Below are positions 1-9,256 of a stretch of DNA of 36,948 nt, piece by piece (within the stretch, counting starts at the first letter, position 1; each line of letters opens with the position of its first letter). A program made the position numbers and the translations under genes. The stretch comes from Candidatus Peregrinibacteria bacterium (GTDB lineage: Bacteria > Patescibacteriota > Gracilibacteria > UBA1369), in NCBI GenBank assembly GCA_020851415.1, contig JADZCU010000042.1:1-36948 (forward strand), given 5' to 3'. Under the pieces are notes generated by a model that worked only from the letters and a program-made list of their open reading frames with translations, made no database searches and was not told the origin of the DNA.

Positions 1-1857
1 GATAAAGACGACGAAGAAAACTTCGTAACACGCAAAGTATATGTTGGTTCAGATAATCAACCTATTGCTGCAATCAGCGTAAAACTCAACGGTGAAGATA
101 TTATTCCGGATGCAGTAGATCCACTGGTTATCAATCGCAAAGACGTTCTCACATTAAGCGGTGCGCAATCACGCAACGTAGATGGTACAGGACGCCGCCT
201 TGTATACAGTTGGAATCTGGGTGACAGCGAATTAAGTGCCAAAGAGTCAGTAACAAAAGCATACAAAAATCTTGGCGACTATGAAATAAAACTCGCAGCT
301 AAAAACGCCAACGATCTCAGCATGCCTGCAGGAAACGACACACTCAAGATCACGGTAATCGGTGAAAAACCAACACTTAAAACAATCACTGCAGTACCAA
401 CAGGCACAACACTTACAACCCCGGTAACAGTGGCAACAACAGCAGTCGGAGCAGAGGATTTGGACGGAAAAGTAATCCGCTATCGCTGGTGGTATTTCTC
501 ACCAAGCGCACCGGACGATCAACTTGGGGTACAGGTAACAACTACGCCAACGGCAAACATCACCATCGGTACACGCGGTGAAGAAGGCGCGGAAGTTCCA
601 TACTACTTTGGTGTTGAATTAACCGACGATGAAAACAACACAGTATCAAGTGTAGATCTCATCGATCCAAAAACAACAGAATTAACCGTAACCAACGGCC
701 CAAACAAAGCCCCAATCGCTAAATTCAACGTAGATCGCACTAACCTGTTCGTTGGAGAATCTGCTCAATTTAGCAGCAGCTCAAGCGACCCGGATGGAAC
801 AATCAAAGCCTACTACTGGGATTGGGAAGGTGACGGTTTTGCCAACAACAATAAAGACGAAGGTCCAAACGTAACACACGTTTTTGATGCACCGGCAAAA
901 GACGGAATAAAAGTAAGACTACAGGTTATTGATAGCAATGAATCTCCGGCAATTTCCGACCCTGTTGTTATCTATGTAGACAGCAAAGCGCAACCACCGG
1001 TTGCAGCATTTACTTCTACCCAGGACGGTACGACAAAAAAAATGACTCTCAAAAATAACTCAACAGTCGATAAAGAAAGTGGTGTAAATCTCACCGCAGC
1101 GGTTTGGGATTACGACGTGAATATCGATTCCAACGGCGACGGCAAAAAAGATAACGACCAGGACGCAAAAGTTACAGATCAGGTTACTTATGAATACCCT
1201 GACTACGGAATCTACAGAGCAAAACTCACAGTAACGGACAGCAATGGTGCAACCTCACAAGTAACAAATTTCGTGAATGTAAAAGCTCCGGCACCAGCAC
1301 CAGCTCCACCGCCGGTAGTTCCTCCACCAGCACCAGCTCCAGCCCCTGCTCCAACACCAACACCGTCTCCAGCATCAACAGTTGTGCTCGACGCCAGACT
1401 GCTCACTATTCCAGAAACAAGTTTCAATGATGGTAAAATTCACGTAAAAGGTGAAAGTGCCACAGTAACTTTGGATTACTCTTCATCAACAGGAAAAATC
1501 AAAACATACATCATCGATAAAAACGTTTTCTACGACACCAACGGTAACAACGTCAAAGAAGATGATGAAGATTACAAATCCACATCACCAGGTAAGTGGG
1601 TAACAGAGTTCTTCAAATCATACGGTCAAATAAAAGTACGTCTGACAGTTGTGGGTGAAGACGGTAAAAAAGATTATGTAGAAAAGGAAATCGTCTTCGA
1701 TAAAGAAGCAGCTGCTGCAACAACCACATCACTAGGTGCAGTCAGTGTCTTCGACGTGGAAACCGACACGGCAGTGATACTTCTTGTTTCTGCTGCTAGT
1801 TTTGGTATACTGAGCTTAAATTTATATCGCCGTAAAAACAAAAAACCAAATGCCTGA
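1..1857 (+). CDS. PKD-domain surface protein, 5' end outside the window
   Basis: The frame is open from base 1, so the true start lies upstream; 618 residues are visible. They contain about four or five PKD-like or related Ig-like beta-sandwich units (WNLGDSE near residue 70, YYWDWEGDG near 270, VWDYDVN near 370). A Ca2+-loop-like stretch follows (DSNGDGKKDND near residue 377) with a second near 515 (DTNGNNVKEDDED). A Pro/Ala linker occupies about 430-460, and the protein ends in one membrane helix (about 588-608) followed by RRKNKK. This layout fits an extracellular adhesin-like or stalk protein held by a C-terminal anchor; PKD domains usually mediate protein-protein or carbohydrate contacts. 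The TGA stop overlaps the next start by 8 bases, so the two genes are translationally linked. Ligand unknown. Confidence 0.85.
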   Translation, partial: DKDDEENFVTRKVYVGSDNQPIAAISVKLNGEDIIPDAVDPLVINRKDVLTLSGAQSRNVDGTGRRLVYSWNLGDSELSAKESVTKAYKNLGDYEIKLAAKNANDLSMPAGNDTLKITVIGEKPTLKTITAVPTGTTLTTPVTVATTAVGAEDLDGKVIRYRWWYFSPSAPDDQLGVQVTTTPTANITIGTRGEEGAEVPYYFGVELTDDENNTVSSVDLIDPKTTELTVTNGPNKAPIAKFNVDRTNLFVGESAQFSSSSSDPDGTIKAYYWDWEGDGFANNNKDEGPNVTHVFDAPAKDGIKVRLQVIDSNESPAISDPVVIYVDSKAQPPVAAFTSTQDGTTKKMTLKNNSTVDKESGVNLTAAVWDYDVNIDSNGDGKKDNDQDAKVTDQVTYEYPDYGIYRAKLTVTDSNGATSQVTNFVNVKAPAPAPAPPPVVPPPAPAPAPAPTPTPSPASTVVLDARLLTIPETSFNDGKIHVKGESATVTLDYSSSTGKIKTYIIDKNVFYDTNGNNVKEDDEDYKSTSPGKWVTEFFKSYGQIKVRLTVVGEDGKKDYVEKEIVFDKEAAAATTTSLGAVSVFDVETDTAVILLVSAASFGILSLNLYRRKNKKPNA

Positions 1858-4315
1858 AAACCAACCAAATCCAACAAATCCGAACCAGCCGGTAGGTCAG
1901 CCTACGGCTCAACCTGTGCCAACTCAGCCGGTTCAGCCAGTACAGCAGCCCCAACCGCTACAGCCAATCCAGGCCGTTCCACAGGCTCCGGTTCAACCGG
2001 TACCACAACCTGTTCAACCTCCTGTTGTCCAGCAAGCACCGGTGCAACAAGTACCAGTTCAGCCAGTACAACCAATGGTACAACAGCCTCAACCGGGACA
2101 ACCAATCCAGGCCGTTCCTCAGATGCCGGTACAACCTGTTCAACCAGTTCAGCAGGCGCCAATGCCAAGTCAGTCACCCGCAAGACCAATGCAGGGCGTG
2201 CAACAACCGGTTCGTCCAGGTATGCCACAGCAACCTCTTCGCCCGGGTCAAAGACCCCCAGTTGTGCGCAAACCGCCAAATCCCAAAAAACTTCTCTTTG
2301 GATGTTTAGGATGTTCAGGCGCGGCACTGCTGTTTTTCATAATTTTCGTTCTTATCTTTGTTGGGCAAACCACAGCGTCCGGTGAAAACCCATTGGCACG
2401 TTCACTTGGCGTTGATACTGGAAGCTTCATCAACACGCTGATCTTACTGGTAAACCTCATCTTCGGAGTAATTTCCGTTGGTTTGTTCATGGTTATGATC
2501 ATCGGATTCTTCCGCCTCTTTATGGCAAGAAAAGATGATAAAGAAGCCAAAAGACGTGGTGTCACCCAGGCTGGAGTATCAGGGTTATTGCTATTGGTGT
2601 TCGCTATCATGTGGGTAGGAATTTATCTCTTCTTGAGTGCAAAAAAAGTACCGGTTCAAAAGGCAAACACTACTATAGGAATCATCACCGAGCCGGCCAA
2701 TACACTGCAGCTCACAGCACCGGCCACTATTAAATTTGACGGTTCACAGCTCCCAATAGACGCCAAACAGTACGATATTCTTTCATACAATTGGAGTTTT
2801 GGTGACGGACAAACATCAACAGTCCCGGTAGCAACTCATACATATCCGGACAAAGGAGCAAACAACGGCCGTTTTGACGTGACTCTGGACGTCATGAAAC
2901 GTGACAAAAAGACCAAAGAAGAAACATCAAGCACCTATGCAACTATCGTCACAATCGCCAACGTAAAAATCAATCCGGTGATAAACGCAACACCTGAAAC
3001 AGGATCAGGTCCGCTTGAAGTACAGTTCGATGCATCAGCATCAACAGCACCAGCCGGAGACATTGTAAATTACGAATGGGATTTCGATAACAACAATGTA
3101 TTCACAGACGCAACCGGCTCAACCGCAACACATACATTTGAACAGGAAGGCAAATACAAAGTAAACCTCCGTGTTACCGACAACACCGGACAGTTTGAAG
3201 TCGGATCAAAAGAAATTACCGTAACACCGCCAAATGTACCGGTCGCCATGATCAGTATCCCAACAACAAGTGGAAAATATTTCACGGGAACCCAATACAC
3301 ATTCCTCGGTGAAAAATCCACAAGTCCAAACGGTGAAATAAAAAAATACGAATGGGATTTCGGTGACGGATCACCAAAGGCAAATACAAGAACAGCAAAT
3401 CACATATATAAAAATCCTGGAAGTTACGAAGTAAAACTCACAATCACAGATGAAACCGGAGCAACCGGCGACAGTACCAACACCATCAAAGTCGAAGTTG
3501 CGGAATCCGCACCGATCGCATCATTCACAACAGTTCCGGCACCTGGAAAAGATGAAAATTTCATAGCAGGAACAATGCCGTTTGAAGTGATCTTTGACGC
3601 GACAAGCAGTAAAGACCCGGACAACAACATCGTTGACTACAAATGGGATTTCGACGGCGACGGCACAAGTGACAACACCGGCGAAAAAACAACCTACGTT
3701 TATAAAGAACCAGGCACATTCAACGCAACACTTACAGTGATCGATGCTGAAAACAACGAAGGCAGTGCAATCCTGGTCGTAAAAGTTGGCTCACAGCCAT
3801 TGCAAGCCCGCATCGTCGCAGAACCAGTTGAAGGAGTAGTTCCATTAACAGTTATATTCGACGCCAGTTCATCATCATATCCAAACGGACAAATCGTAAG
3901 TTACGAATGGGATTTCGGTGATGGAACACCAAAACGCATCGATGTATCAAAGGTTACATACAAATACACAAAGATCGGAACCTTCACGGCTTCAGTAACA
4001 GCCATCGCATCCGACAACACTCGTTCAGCATCTCAAACACCGGTAAACGTGCGTCCGGTACCATTAACATCATGTTATGAGGCCAGCACGGAAACAGGTC
4101 CGGCTCCGCTAACAGTAGAATTCGACCCTCGCTGTTCAACCGGCACAGTAGCAAAATACAGTTGGGATTTCGGTGACGGAGAAACATCAAAAACTCGAAA
4201 ACCGACACATACTTTTACCAAAGCAGGCAGCTACGAAGTAACTCTGGAAGTATCAGACGCGCAAAACGTTCTCGATACATTCACAAAAAGTATATTAGTA
4301 ACCGGAACTATCTAG
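1850..4315 (+). CDS. Membrane-anchored protein with six PKD domains
   Basis: 821 residues. Residues 1-145 are a low-complexity Pro/Gln/Val tract, probably cytoplasmic or a flexible spacer. Three hydrophobic segments follow (about 148-171, 193-224, 241-263). After them come six PKD-like domains, each marked by a W(S/D)F(G/D) core: NWSFGDG near 314, EWDFDNN near 409, then EWDFGDG, KWDFDGDG, EWDFGDG and SWDFGDG. The protein ends about seven residues after the last domain. Many charged residues and the DGDG loops suggest Ca2+ binding. The ATG overlaps the end of the preceding PKD gene (ATGCCTGA), and no ribosome binding site is visible. Likely an envelope protein with a long extracellular PKD stalk; the partner is unknown. 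The first hydrophobic segment carries a Cys pair (GCLGC). Confidence 0.88.
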   Translation: MPENQPNPTNPNQPVGQPTAQPVPTQPVQPVQQPQPLQPIQAVPQAPVQPVPQPVQPPVVQQAPVQQVPVQPVQPMVQQPQPGQPIQAVPQMPVQPVQPVQQAPMPSQSPARPMQGVQQPVRPGMPQQPLRPGQRPPVVRKPPNPKKLLFGCLGCSGAALLFFIIFVLIFVGQTTASGENPLARSLGVDTGSFINTLILLVNLIFGVISVGLFMVMIIGFFRLFMARKDDKEAKRRGVTQAGVSGLLLLVFAIMWVGIYLFLSAKKVPVQKANTTIGIITEPANTLQLTAPATIKFDGSQLPIDAKQYDILSYNWSFGDGQTSTVPVATHTYPDKGANNGRFDVTLDVMKRDKKTKEETSSTYATIVTIANVKINPVINATPETGSGPLEVQFDASASTAPAGDIVNYEWDFDNNNVFTDATGSTATHTFEQEGKYKVNLRVTDNTGQFEVGSKEITVTPPNVPVAMISIPTTSGKYFTGTQYTFLGEKSTSPNGEIKKYEWDFGDGSPKANTRTANHIYKNPGSYEVKLTITDETGATGDSTNTIKVEVAESAPIASFTTVPAPGKDENFIAGTMPFEVIFDATSSKDPDNNIVDYKWDFDGDGTSDNTGEKTTYVYKEPGTFNATLTVIDAENNEGSAILVVKVGSQPLQARIVAEPVEGVVPLTVIFDASSSSYPNGQIVSYEWDFGDGTPKRIDVSKVTYKYTKIGTFTASVTAIASDNTRSASQTPVNVRPVPLTSCYEASTETGPAPLTVEFDPRCSTGTVAKYSWDFGDGETSKTRKPTHTFTKAGSYEVTLEVSDAQNVLDTFTKSILVTGTI

Positions 4316-4316
4316 T

Positions 4317-4424
4317 ATGAGTCACATGACAAAAAAACAGCGTTTAACCATGCAGGTAATTGCCATTCTCACCATATCGGCGGTGGTCATCGGCATCGTA
4401 GCTCCATACCTCAGCATCCAGTAA
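4317..4424 (+). CDS. 35-residue single-helix membrane microprotein
   Basis: This small ORF starts two bases after the stop of the six-PKD gene and ends 22 bases before a strong terminator, so it is the last gene of that operon. It reads MSHMTKKQRLTMQ, then a clean hydrophobic helix of about 20 residues (VIAILTISAVVIGIVA), then PYLSIQ. The short basic N-terminus followed by one helix predicts an N-in membrane peptide. Position, length and composition support a real gene; there is no ribosome binding site, as is usual in this window. It could be a small accessory subunit of the PKD proteins, which is only inferred from position. Confidence 0.6.
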   Translation: MSHMTKKQRLTMQVIAILTISAVVIGIVAPYLSIQ

Positions 4425-4445
4425 AAATTGATCGTCATAAATCTC

Positions 4446-4478
4446 AAAAGCCTTCCACTGTACAAGGAGGGCTTTTTT
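4446..4478 (+). terminator. Rho-independent terminator of the PKD operon
   Basis: A ten-base-pair stem (AAAGCCTTCC paired with GGAGGGCTTT, one G-T pair) around a nine-base loop is followed by a T run. It lies just after the microprotein stop. Confidence 0.9.
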
Positions 4479-4558
4479 CGTAATCCATGAGTTTTTTTTT
4501 GGTTACGTCCCCATGAGCAATTGAACATAATCCCGTATGTTTAAATTATAAAACATAA

Positions 4559-4587
4559 TTGACCTATAGCAATAAAAATGATATAAT
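4559..4587 (+). promoter_or_regulatory. Sigma70-type promoter of the 1000-residue surface protein
   Basis: TTGACC (4559-4564), a 17-base spacer and a perfect TATAAT (4582-4587). The predicted leader is about 30 bases, very A/T-rich, with no Shine-Dalgarno sequence before the ATG at 4626. Confidence 0.85.
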
Positions 4588-4625
4588 TTAAAGAATATTA
4601 AATTTAAAACTAAAACCAAAAAACT

Positions 4626-7600
4626 ATGGATGAACTGAATATCAAAACACTGGGATCAGAAAACCCAGACCCAAAAGTTCCAAGTGTAACACCGGAAACA
4701 CCGGTTGTTCCTGCTACTCCTGCAGCTTCGACTGCACCGACAGCGTTTAGTCTAGATTCAATCGGTTCATCAAATCAGCAACAAACATCAGCACCTTCAA
4801 CCGCTGCTCCGGCTTCTTCTGAAACAGAAAAAGTTCAACTCACATCAGGAGATGCGTCGCTCAATGGATCTGAAATGACGGCAGCCGGCACAACCGATGT
4901 AGTAGCACCTAAAAAATCATTTCTCAAAACCGGTCTAATTATTGCCGGTTCAGTAGTTGCAGTTGGCGCTGTAGTAGCAGCCGTATTTTTCGGACAAAAC
5001 GGATGGCCGTTCAAAGGCGAGCTGACCGCGGTAAACGAAGCAACGCGTTTTGTTGCGTTAACGCTCTGTCCGGACGATCAATATATGCCAAAGCAAACAG
5101 ACACAGCATTGAAATTAGTTGAATCGGCATTCGTCCCTGCCAACGCTCAGTCAGCAATTAACACGGAACTTTCAGACGTAAGAATTCTTGATAAAGCAAC
5201 AAGCATAAATCTGCAAGATGCAAGTCGTTTGCTAAATGAGGTAAACACTGTAGATACAACTGCCGACACTCTGAACACAGAGTTTCAAGCAAGCAACGAG
5301 TTAGTGCCATTACAATACGATATCAACCAATACCAGGCAACAATGGAACTTGCTCCATCATTACAGTACAACCTCAATAATCAATACCAGGCAACAATGC
5401 AGGTTGCCCCTGAATATGAAGTTACTTGTAAGGACATTCCACATGACAATCTCATCCCGGGTGAAAGAGAGTGTGAAGCGATTGATCTTCTCTACGCAGA
5501 CCCAACAGGATACTTATTGAACGATGTCACAAAACAACATCTCGAAGAATGGTATCAGATGTGTCACCCAAAAACAGAAGTACAATGTGGAGTAAATGAA
5601 GATTATTCCAAAGAAACAAACGAATGCGTATGTAAAGAAGGATACTTTGATATCGGCGCTGAAGTCGCAGATATGGAAAAAACAGACACACTGGCAACCA
5701 CAGATGAGGTAGTTGCAGAAACGTTCTCATACGCTGAAATCACAGACAAAATGATGTTGGAAGCCCCATTGGAAGGCACAAGATTACTGTACACAGACAG
5801 CATAAACACAAGAAGCAGATGTATGAATTGTGATGACATAAACGGCTATCTTGAAAAATACCAAACTCAACTCGCTACTGAAACTGATGAAACAATGAAA
5901 GTAGCTCTGCAGGCACGTATCGACAGGTTAAATCAGATTGCAGAAAAATATGGATGCAAAAAGCCAACTGTAAAATGTGCAGAAGATCAGGTACTTACAT
6001 CAGATGGTGTTTGCGAATGTCCTGCTTACTCTTACCTAGATGAATCAACACAAAAATGTACATTTGATTGTAAGAAGATTGTGAACTCAATAATTTCACT
6101 CCGTGATTCACCGACAAAAACTCCTGAAACAGAAAAACAGCTCAATGAATTCATGGATCTTGCGGCAAAAAATCAATGTGAAATCCCTGAAGAAAAAACA
6201 ATATGTCAGACCTATGAAGAAGATGCTCAAAAAGCCCTCAGTGAAAAAAACTATGACGCATACATTAGCATTAGCATGAAACTACTTTCTGCAGATTGTG
6301 GAAGGGAAGTAAACTCATGCCAACGTACCCTCGCAGAGGGAAGCCTTGTAAAGCGTGTCCAGGACATGGTTCAGGGAAACACCGAACTTGAAGAAAAATA
6401 CAAAGCACGCATGGAAGAATTAAGAGGTGAATATTACAGCAACGAAGAATGTCGTGACGACAATCGTTGTACAGAGATCGAAGCAACTCGTACAAAAGAG
6501 GATACTACCGTAACGATGCTCGATGAAACAAACGCCGAAACATTCAGAATTACTGAATACGCCAATATGGAACTCGCGCCTTTGAATCTTGAATACAGTG
6601 AGGTATATCTGACGGACAGAATCAACTACGAGTTAACTCCAAGCGAAGTATTCGAAGACGATAAAGAATACTACGACAAATACTGTCAAAAGCCGGAGCT
6701 CACTTGTGAAGAACTTTTGAAGAGATACAACCTTGATAGCTCAACTCCACAAAACAGCTCACTGGTTACAACGCTGGATGTCTCTCCGGAAGTTCAAGAT
6801 CAATTAAATCGTTGTCTTACGCCAACACGTGAATTTATACCTGAGAACCCAACGCTCACTTGTGAACCTTCTACAAGGAACGCAACCACAGGCCAGGTTG
6901 TGACCTGGACTGCAACAGTCGATGGCGTACTTGATAAAAATAGCGTTACCTACGAATGGAGCGAAGATGCCATTGGAACTGGAGAATCTGTAACAGCTAC
7001 ATATAATACAGAAGGTGAAAAGAACGTCTTGGTAGTAGCTTCAATAGCAGGTGACCCATCACTCAGAGCAACGTGCAGTACAAATGTAACTCCAATATCA
7101 CCTGTCCAGCCACCACCACCAACAGCTCCAGTACCAGGTCCGACCCCAGCTCCAGCGCCAGCACCGACACCTCCTCCAACCGCACCGGCTATAGCTCCAC
7201 CAACACCACCATCTCCGGTATCCAGCCCAACCCCAACTCCACCTCCGGCATCTGCAGCAATCCCGGCTGTGACACCGCCAACCCCTCCTCCAACCGCACC
7301 GGCTATAGCTCCACCATCACCATCATCTCCGATTGCAAGTCCGACACCTTCTCCAAGTACACCAGTGTCCCTTCCAATCACAACACCAAGTGCTCCGGTG
7401 ATAGCTACAACTACAAAACCGGTAGCCGTAACCCCGGTAGCTCCAGGCGCCCCGGTAGTACACTCTTCAGCACCTGAAGTAATACCTCCGGTGGTAGTCC
7501 CAGAAAAAGAAGTACCTCCAACCATCACTCCAACAGGTCCGGAAGTATATATCTACCTCATCGGCCTTGCAGTAGGACAGCTCTACTTCTTCCGTCGCAA

Positions 7601-7628
7601 GGTATTCGGATCGGTAAAAAATAAATAA
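4626..7628 (+). CDS. Large Cys-rich, Pro-rich surface protein with internal repeats
   Basis: 1000 residues. Residues 1-97 are Ser/Thr/Pro-rich. One membrane helix lies at about 100-123, so most of the chain is extracellular. The middle part has paired cysteines in EGF-like patterns (ECVCKEGYFD, VCECPAYSYLDESTQKC). A divergent repeat built around AETF...MELAPL...YTD.IN occurs more than once, along with two QYQATM(E/Q)xAP copies. A PKD-like beta-sandwich follows near residues 740-820 (YEWSEDAIGTGESV), then a Pro/Ala/Thr tract of about 130 residues and a C-terminal hydrophobic segment followed by FFRRKVFG. The segment before that helix (PTGPEVYIYL) resembles a C-terminal anchoring signal but is not a canonical LPxTG. 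Transcribed from its own promoter and closed by a terminator. Function unknown; adhesin-like. Confidence 0.85.
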   Translation: MDELNIKTLGSENPDPKVPSVTPETPVVPATPAASTAPTAFSLDSIGSSNQQQTSAPSTAAPASSETEKVQLTSGDASLNGSEMTAAGTTDVVAPKKSFLKTGLIIAGSVVAVGAVVAAVFFGQNGWPFKGELTAVNEATRFVALTLCPDDQYMPKQTDTALKLVESAFVPANAQSAINTELSDVRILDKATSINLQDASRLLNEVNTVDTTADTLNTEFQASNELVPLQYDINQYQATMELAPSLQYNLNNQYQATMQVAPEYEVTCKDIPHDNLIPGERECEAIDLLYADPTGYLLNDVTKQHLEEWYQMCHPKTEVQCGVNEDYSKETNECVCKEGYFDIGAEVADMEKTDTLATTDEVVAETFSYAEITDKMMLEAPLEGTRLLYTDSINTRSRCMNCDDINGYLEKYQTQLATETDETMKVALQARIDRLNQIAEKYGCKKPTVKCAEDQVLTSDGVCECPAYSYLDESTQKCTFDCKKIVNSIISLRDSPTKTPETEKQLNEFMDLAAKNQCEIPEEKTICQTYEEDAQKALSEKNYDAYISISMKLLSADCGREVNSCQRTLAEGSLVKRVQDMVQGNTELEEKYKARMEELRGEYYSNEECRDDNRCTEIEATRTKEDTTVTMLDETNAETFRITEYANMELAPLNLEYSEVYLTDRINYELTPSEVFEDDKEYYDKYCQKPELTCEELLKRYNLDSSTPQNSSLVTTLDVSPEVQDQLNRCLTPTREFIPENPTLTCEPSTRNATTGQVVTWTATVDGVLDKNSVTYEWSEDAIGTGESVTATYNTEGEKNVLVVASIAGDPSLRATCSTNVTPISPVQPPPPTAPVPGPTPAPAPAPTPPPTAPAIAPPTPPSPVSSPTPTPPPASAAIPAVTPPTPPPTAPAIAPPSPSSPIASPTPSPSTPVSLPITTPSAPVIATTTKPVAVTPVAPGAPVVHSSAPEVIPPVVVPEKEVPPTITPTGPEVYIYLIGLAVGQLYFFRRKVFGSVKNK
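7170..7202 (+). repeat. Direct repeat copy 1 in the proline-rich tract
   Basis: A 33-base exact match to 7284-7316, encoding the same PPPTAPAIAPP segment in frame. It indicates recent expansion of the proline-rich linker. Confidence 0.8.
7284..7316 (+). repeat. Direct repeat copy 2 in the proline-rich tract
   Basis: Second exact copy of the 33-base repeat, 114 bases downstream of the first and in the same reading frame. Confidence 0.8.
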
Positions 7629-7650
7629 CAACTCATTGCAAAAAACAAAA

Positions 7651-7679
7651 AAAGGTCTCGCCAACGCGGGACCTTTTTT
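7651..7679 (+). terminator. Rho-independent terminator after the surface protein
   Basis: An eleven-pair stem (AAAGGTCTCGC with GCGGGACCTTT, one T-G pair) with loop CAAC, followed by T6. Confidence 0.9.
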
Positions 7680-7692
7680 GAAATTAGAGCGA

Positions 7693-7722
7693 GGAAAGTC
7701 AACGCAACCGATTTGACTTTCC
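7693..7722 (+). other. Perfect 10-bp inverted repeat overlapping the tRNA-Gln -35 box
   Basis: GGAAAGTCAA (7693-7702) and TTGACTTTCC (7713-7722) are perfect complements around a ten-base loop. The right arm contains the -35 hexamer TTGACT of the tRNA-Gln promoter. A T6 run follows eight bases later, so it could be a second terminator or an operator. Confidence 0.55.
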
Positions 7723-7741
7723 CTGGCTTTTTTCTTACATT
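7713..7741 (+). promoter_or_regulatory. Promoter of tRNA-Gln
   Basis: TTGACT (7713-7718), 17 bases, TACATT (7736-7741). The tRNA begins 31 bases downstream of the -10 box. Confidence 0.65.
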
Positions 7742-7771
7742 TTGTCCGTTGCAAAAAAATCACCCAAACGT

Positions 7772-7846
7772 TGGGGAGTCGCCAAGTGGTAAGGCACCGC
7801 CCTTTGGAGGCGGCATTCGAAGGTTCGATCCCTTCCTCCCCAGCCA
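7772..7846 (+). tRNA. tRNA-Gln (anticodon TTG)
   Basis: The acceptor stem TGGGGAG (7772-7778) pairs with CTCCCCA (7836-7842). The D stem is GCC/GGC. The anticodon stem CCGCC/GGCGG encloses loop CTTTGGA with anticodon TTG. The T arm is GAAGG-TTCGATC-CCTTC. Discriminator G and CCA are encoded. A U1-A72 first pair is typical of bacterial tRNA-Gln. Confidence 0.95.
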
Positions 7847-7938
7847 TATCTCAGAAGCCGCATTTACAAGGATGCTCTTTTGAGTTGACTACAGTACACA
7901 AATAGGATTTGAATGCCTCTGCAAATAACTCAACTTTT

Positions 7939-9249
7939 ATGAAACCTGAACTCCTCATGCCCGCAGGAGATATGGAAAAATTGAAAACAGCATTTCAATA
8001 CGGGGCAGATGCTGTTTACGCAGGCGTACCAATGTTTTCTCTGCGTGCCCGTGAACAAATGTTCAACATCAAAAGCGTAAAAGAGGCTGTGGATTACACC
8101 AGATCACTCGGGAAAAAGATTTATCTAACACTCAATATTTTCCCACATAATTACAAAATCCCTGCTCTCAAAAATGCCCTTAAACCGTTGGCTGAACTCA
8201 AACCAGACGCTTTTATCATGGCAGATCCAGGCGTCATTATGCTGAGCAAGGAAATAGCCCCAGAAATACCAATCCACCTTTCAGTACAGGCAAATAACGT
8301 CAACTGGGCATCAGCAAAGTTTTGGCATAAACAGGGGATTGAGCGAATAATACTTTCTCGTGAAATTTCCTTGGCAGAAGTCAAAGGCATTCACGAAATG
8401 AATCCAAATCTGGAATTAGAATTTTTTGTACATGGCTCCATTTGTATGGCTTATTCTGGGCGATGCTTGCTCTCAAACTACTTTTCCTACAGGGATGCCA
8501 ATCAGGGAACTTGTGCTCACAGTTGTCGCTGGCAATACAAAGTCCATGAAGCGCATTCAAAACGGGAAATTGATCAGGAAGAAGCCGAAAAAAGAGGATT
8601 CAAAGAACTTGATCACGACTATTATCTTGAAGAAATAAGCAGACCCGGAGAATACATGGAAATTGCTGAAGATGAGCACGGCACATACATTATGAACTCC
8701 CGTGATATGTGTTTAGTCGAGTATCTGAAAGATCTAAAAGACGCCGGTGTTTGCAGCTTCAAAGTTGAAGGAAGAAATAAAACGGTCTTTTACGTTGCTA
8801 CAGTAGCAAAAACATACCGCCAGGCCATCGATGACATGGAGGCAGGAAAACCATTCAATCCAGAACATATAACTGAATTGGCAAAAACATCAAACAGAGG
8901 ATTCATTCCGGGGTTCCTCATGGCCAACCCAAGAGAAAAGGCTCAGGAATACAAGAAGAATATCACTCATCAAACCCACGAATTCGTTGGGATTATAAGA
9001 AATATTCATGAAAGGGATCACCAAAAACTCTACGAGGTTGAGGTGAAAGGAAGAATAGATGTTCCTGATACAGTTGAAGTATTCTCTCCATCAAAAAGTT
9101 TCAAATATGAAATGGTAAAAATCATGAATTTAAATGGAGAAGAACTAAAAGTAGTTCATCCCGGCCAGAAGGATAAAGTTTTAATCGAGTTACCTGAAGA
9201 AGTTGAAATTGGTGCTATGATAAGAAAAGAAAGAGCCCATCACATCTAG
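7939..9249 (+). CDS. U32 peptidase-family protein, TrhP (YegQ)-like tRNA hydroxylation factor
   Basis: 436 residues from the ATG at 7939. An in-frame TTG at 7909 would add ten residues, but MKPELLMPAG is the usual family N-terminus. The TIM-barrel-like first half opens with ELLMPAGDMEKLKTAFQYGA. The U32 signature EFFVHGSICMAYSGRC lies at about 161-176, with cysteines 169, 176, 192 and 196 as the expected metal or cluster ligands. The C-terminal part (about 350-436) looks like the small beta-barrel found in this family. Members of this subgroup (TrhP/YegQ) are needed for prephenate-dependent 5-hydroxyuridine formation at tRNA position 34; older annotations call them collagenase-like proteases. 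It sits downstream of a tRNA gene and 7 bases before a membrane-protein gene. The TrhP assignment rather than another U32 subgroup is likely, not certain. Confidence 0.85.
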   Translation: MKPELLMPAGDMEKLKTAFQYGADAVYAGVPMFSLRAREQMFNIKSVKEAVDYTRSLGKKIYLTLNIFPHNYKIPALKNALKPLAELKPDAFIMADPGVIMLSKEIAPEIPIHLSVQANNVNWASAKFWHKQGIERIILSREISLAEVKGIHEMNPNLELEFFVHGSICMAYSGRCLLSNYFSYRDANQGTCAHSCRWQYKVHEAHSKREIDQEEAEKRGFKELDHDYYLEEISRPGEYMEIAEDEHGTYIMNSRDMCLVEYLKDLKDAGVCSFKVEGRNKTVFYVATVAKTYRQAIDDMEAGKPFNPEHITELAKTSNRGFIPGFLMANPREKAQEYKKNITHQTHEFVGIIRNIHERDHQKLYEVEVKGRIDVPDTVEVFSPSKSFKYEMVKIMNLNGEELKVVHPGQKDKVLIELPEEVEIGAMIRKERAHHI

Positions 9250-9256
9250 TTCATTG

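Noticed and set aside
7100-7480. Repeated proline-coding tract as a possible CRISPR array
   Set aside because: Repeats are in frame, irregular in spacing and encode a Pro/Ala linker.
7500-7628. LPxTG sorting signal at the end of the 1000-residue protein
   Set aside because: The segment reads PTGPE before the helix, not LPxTG, and no sortase gene is visible in the window.
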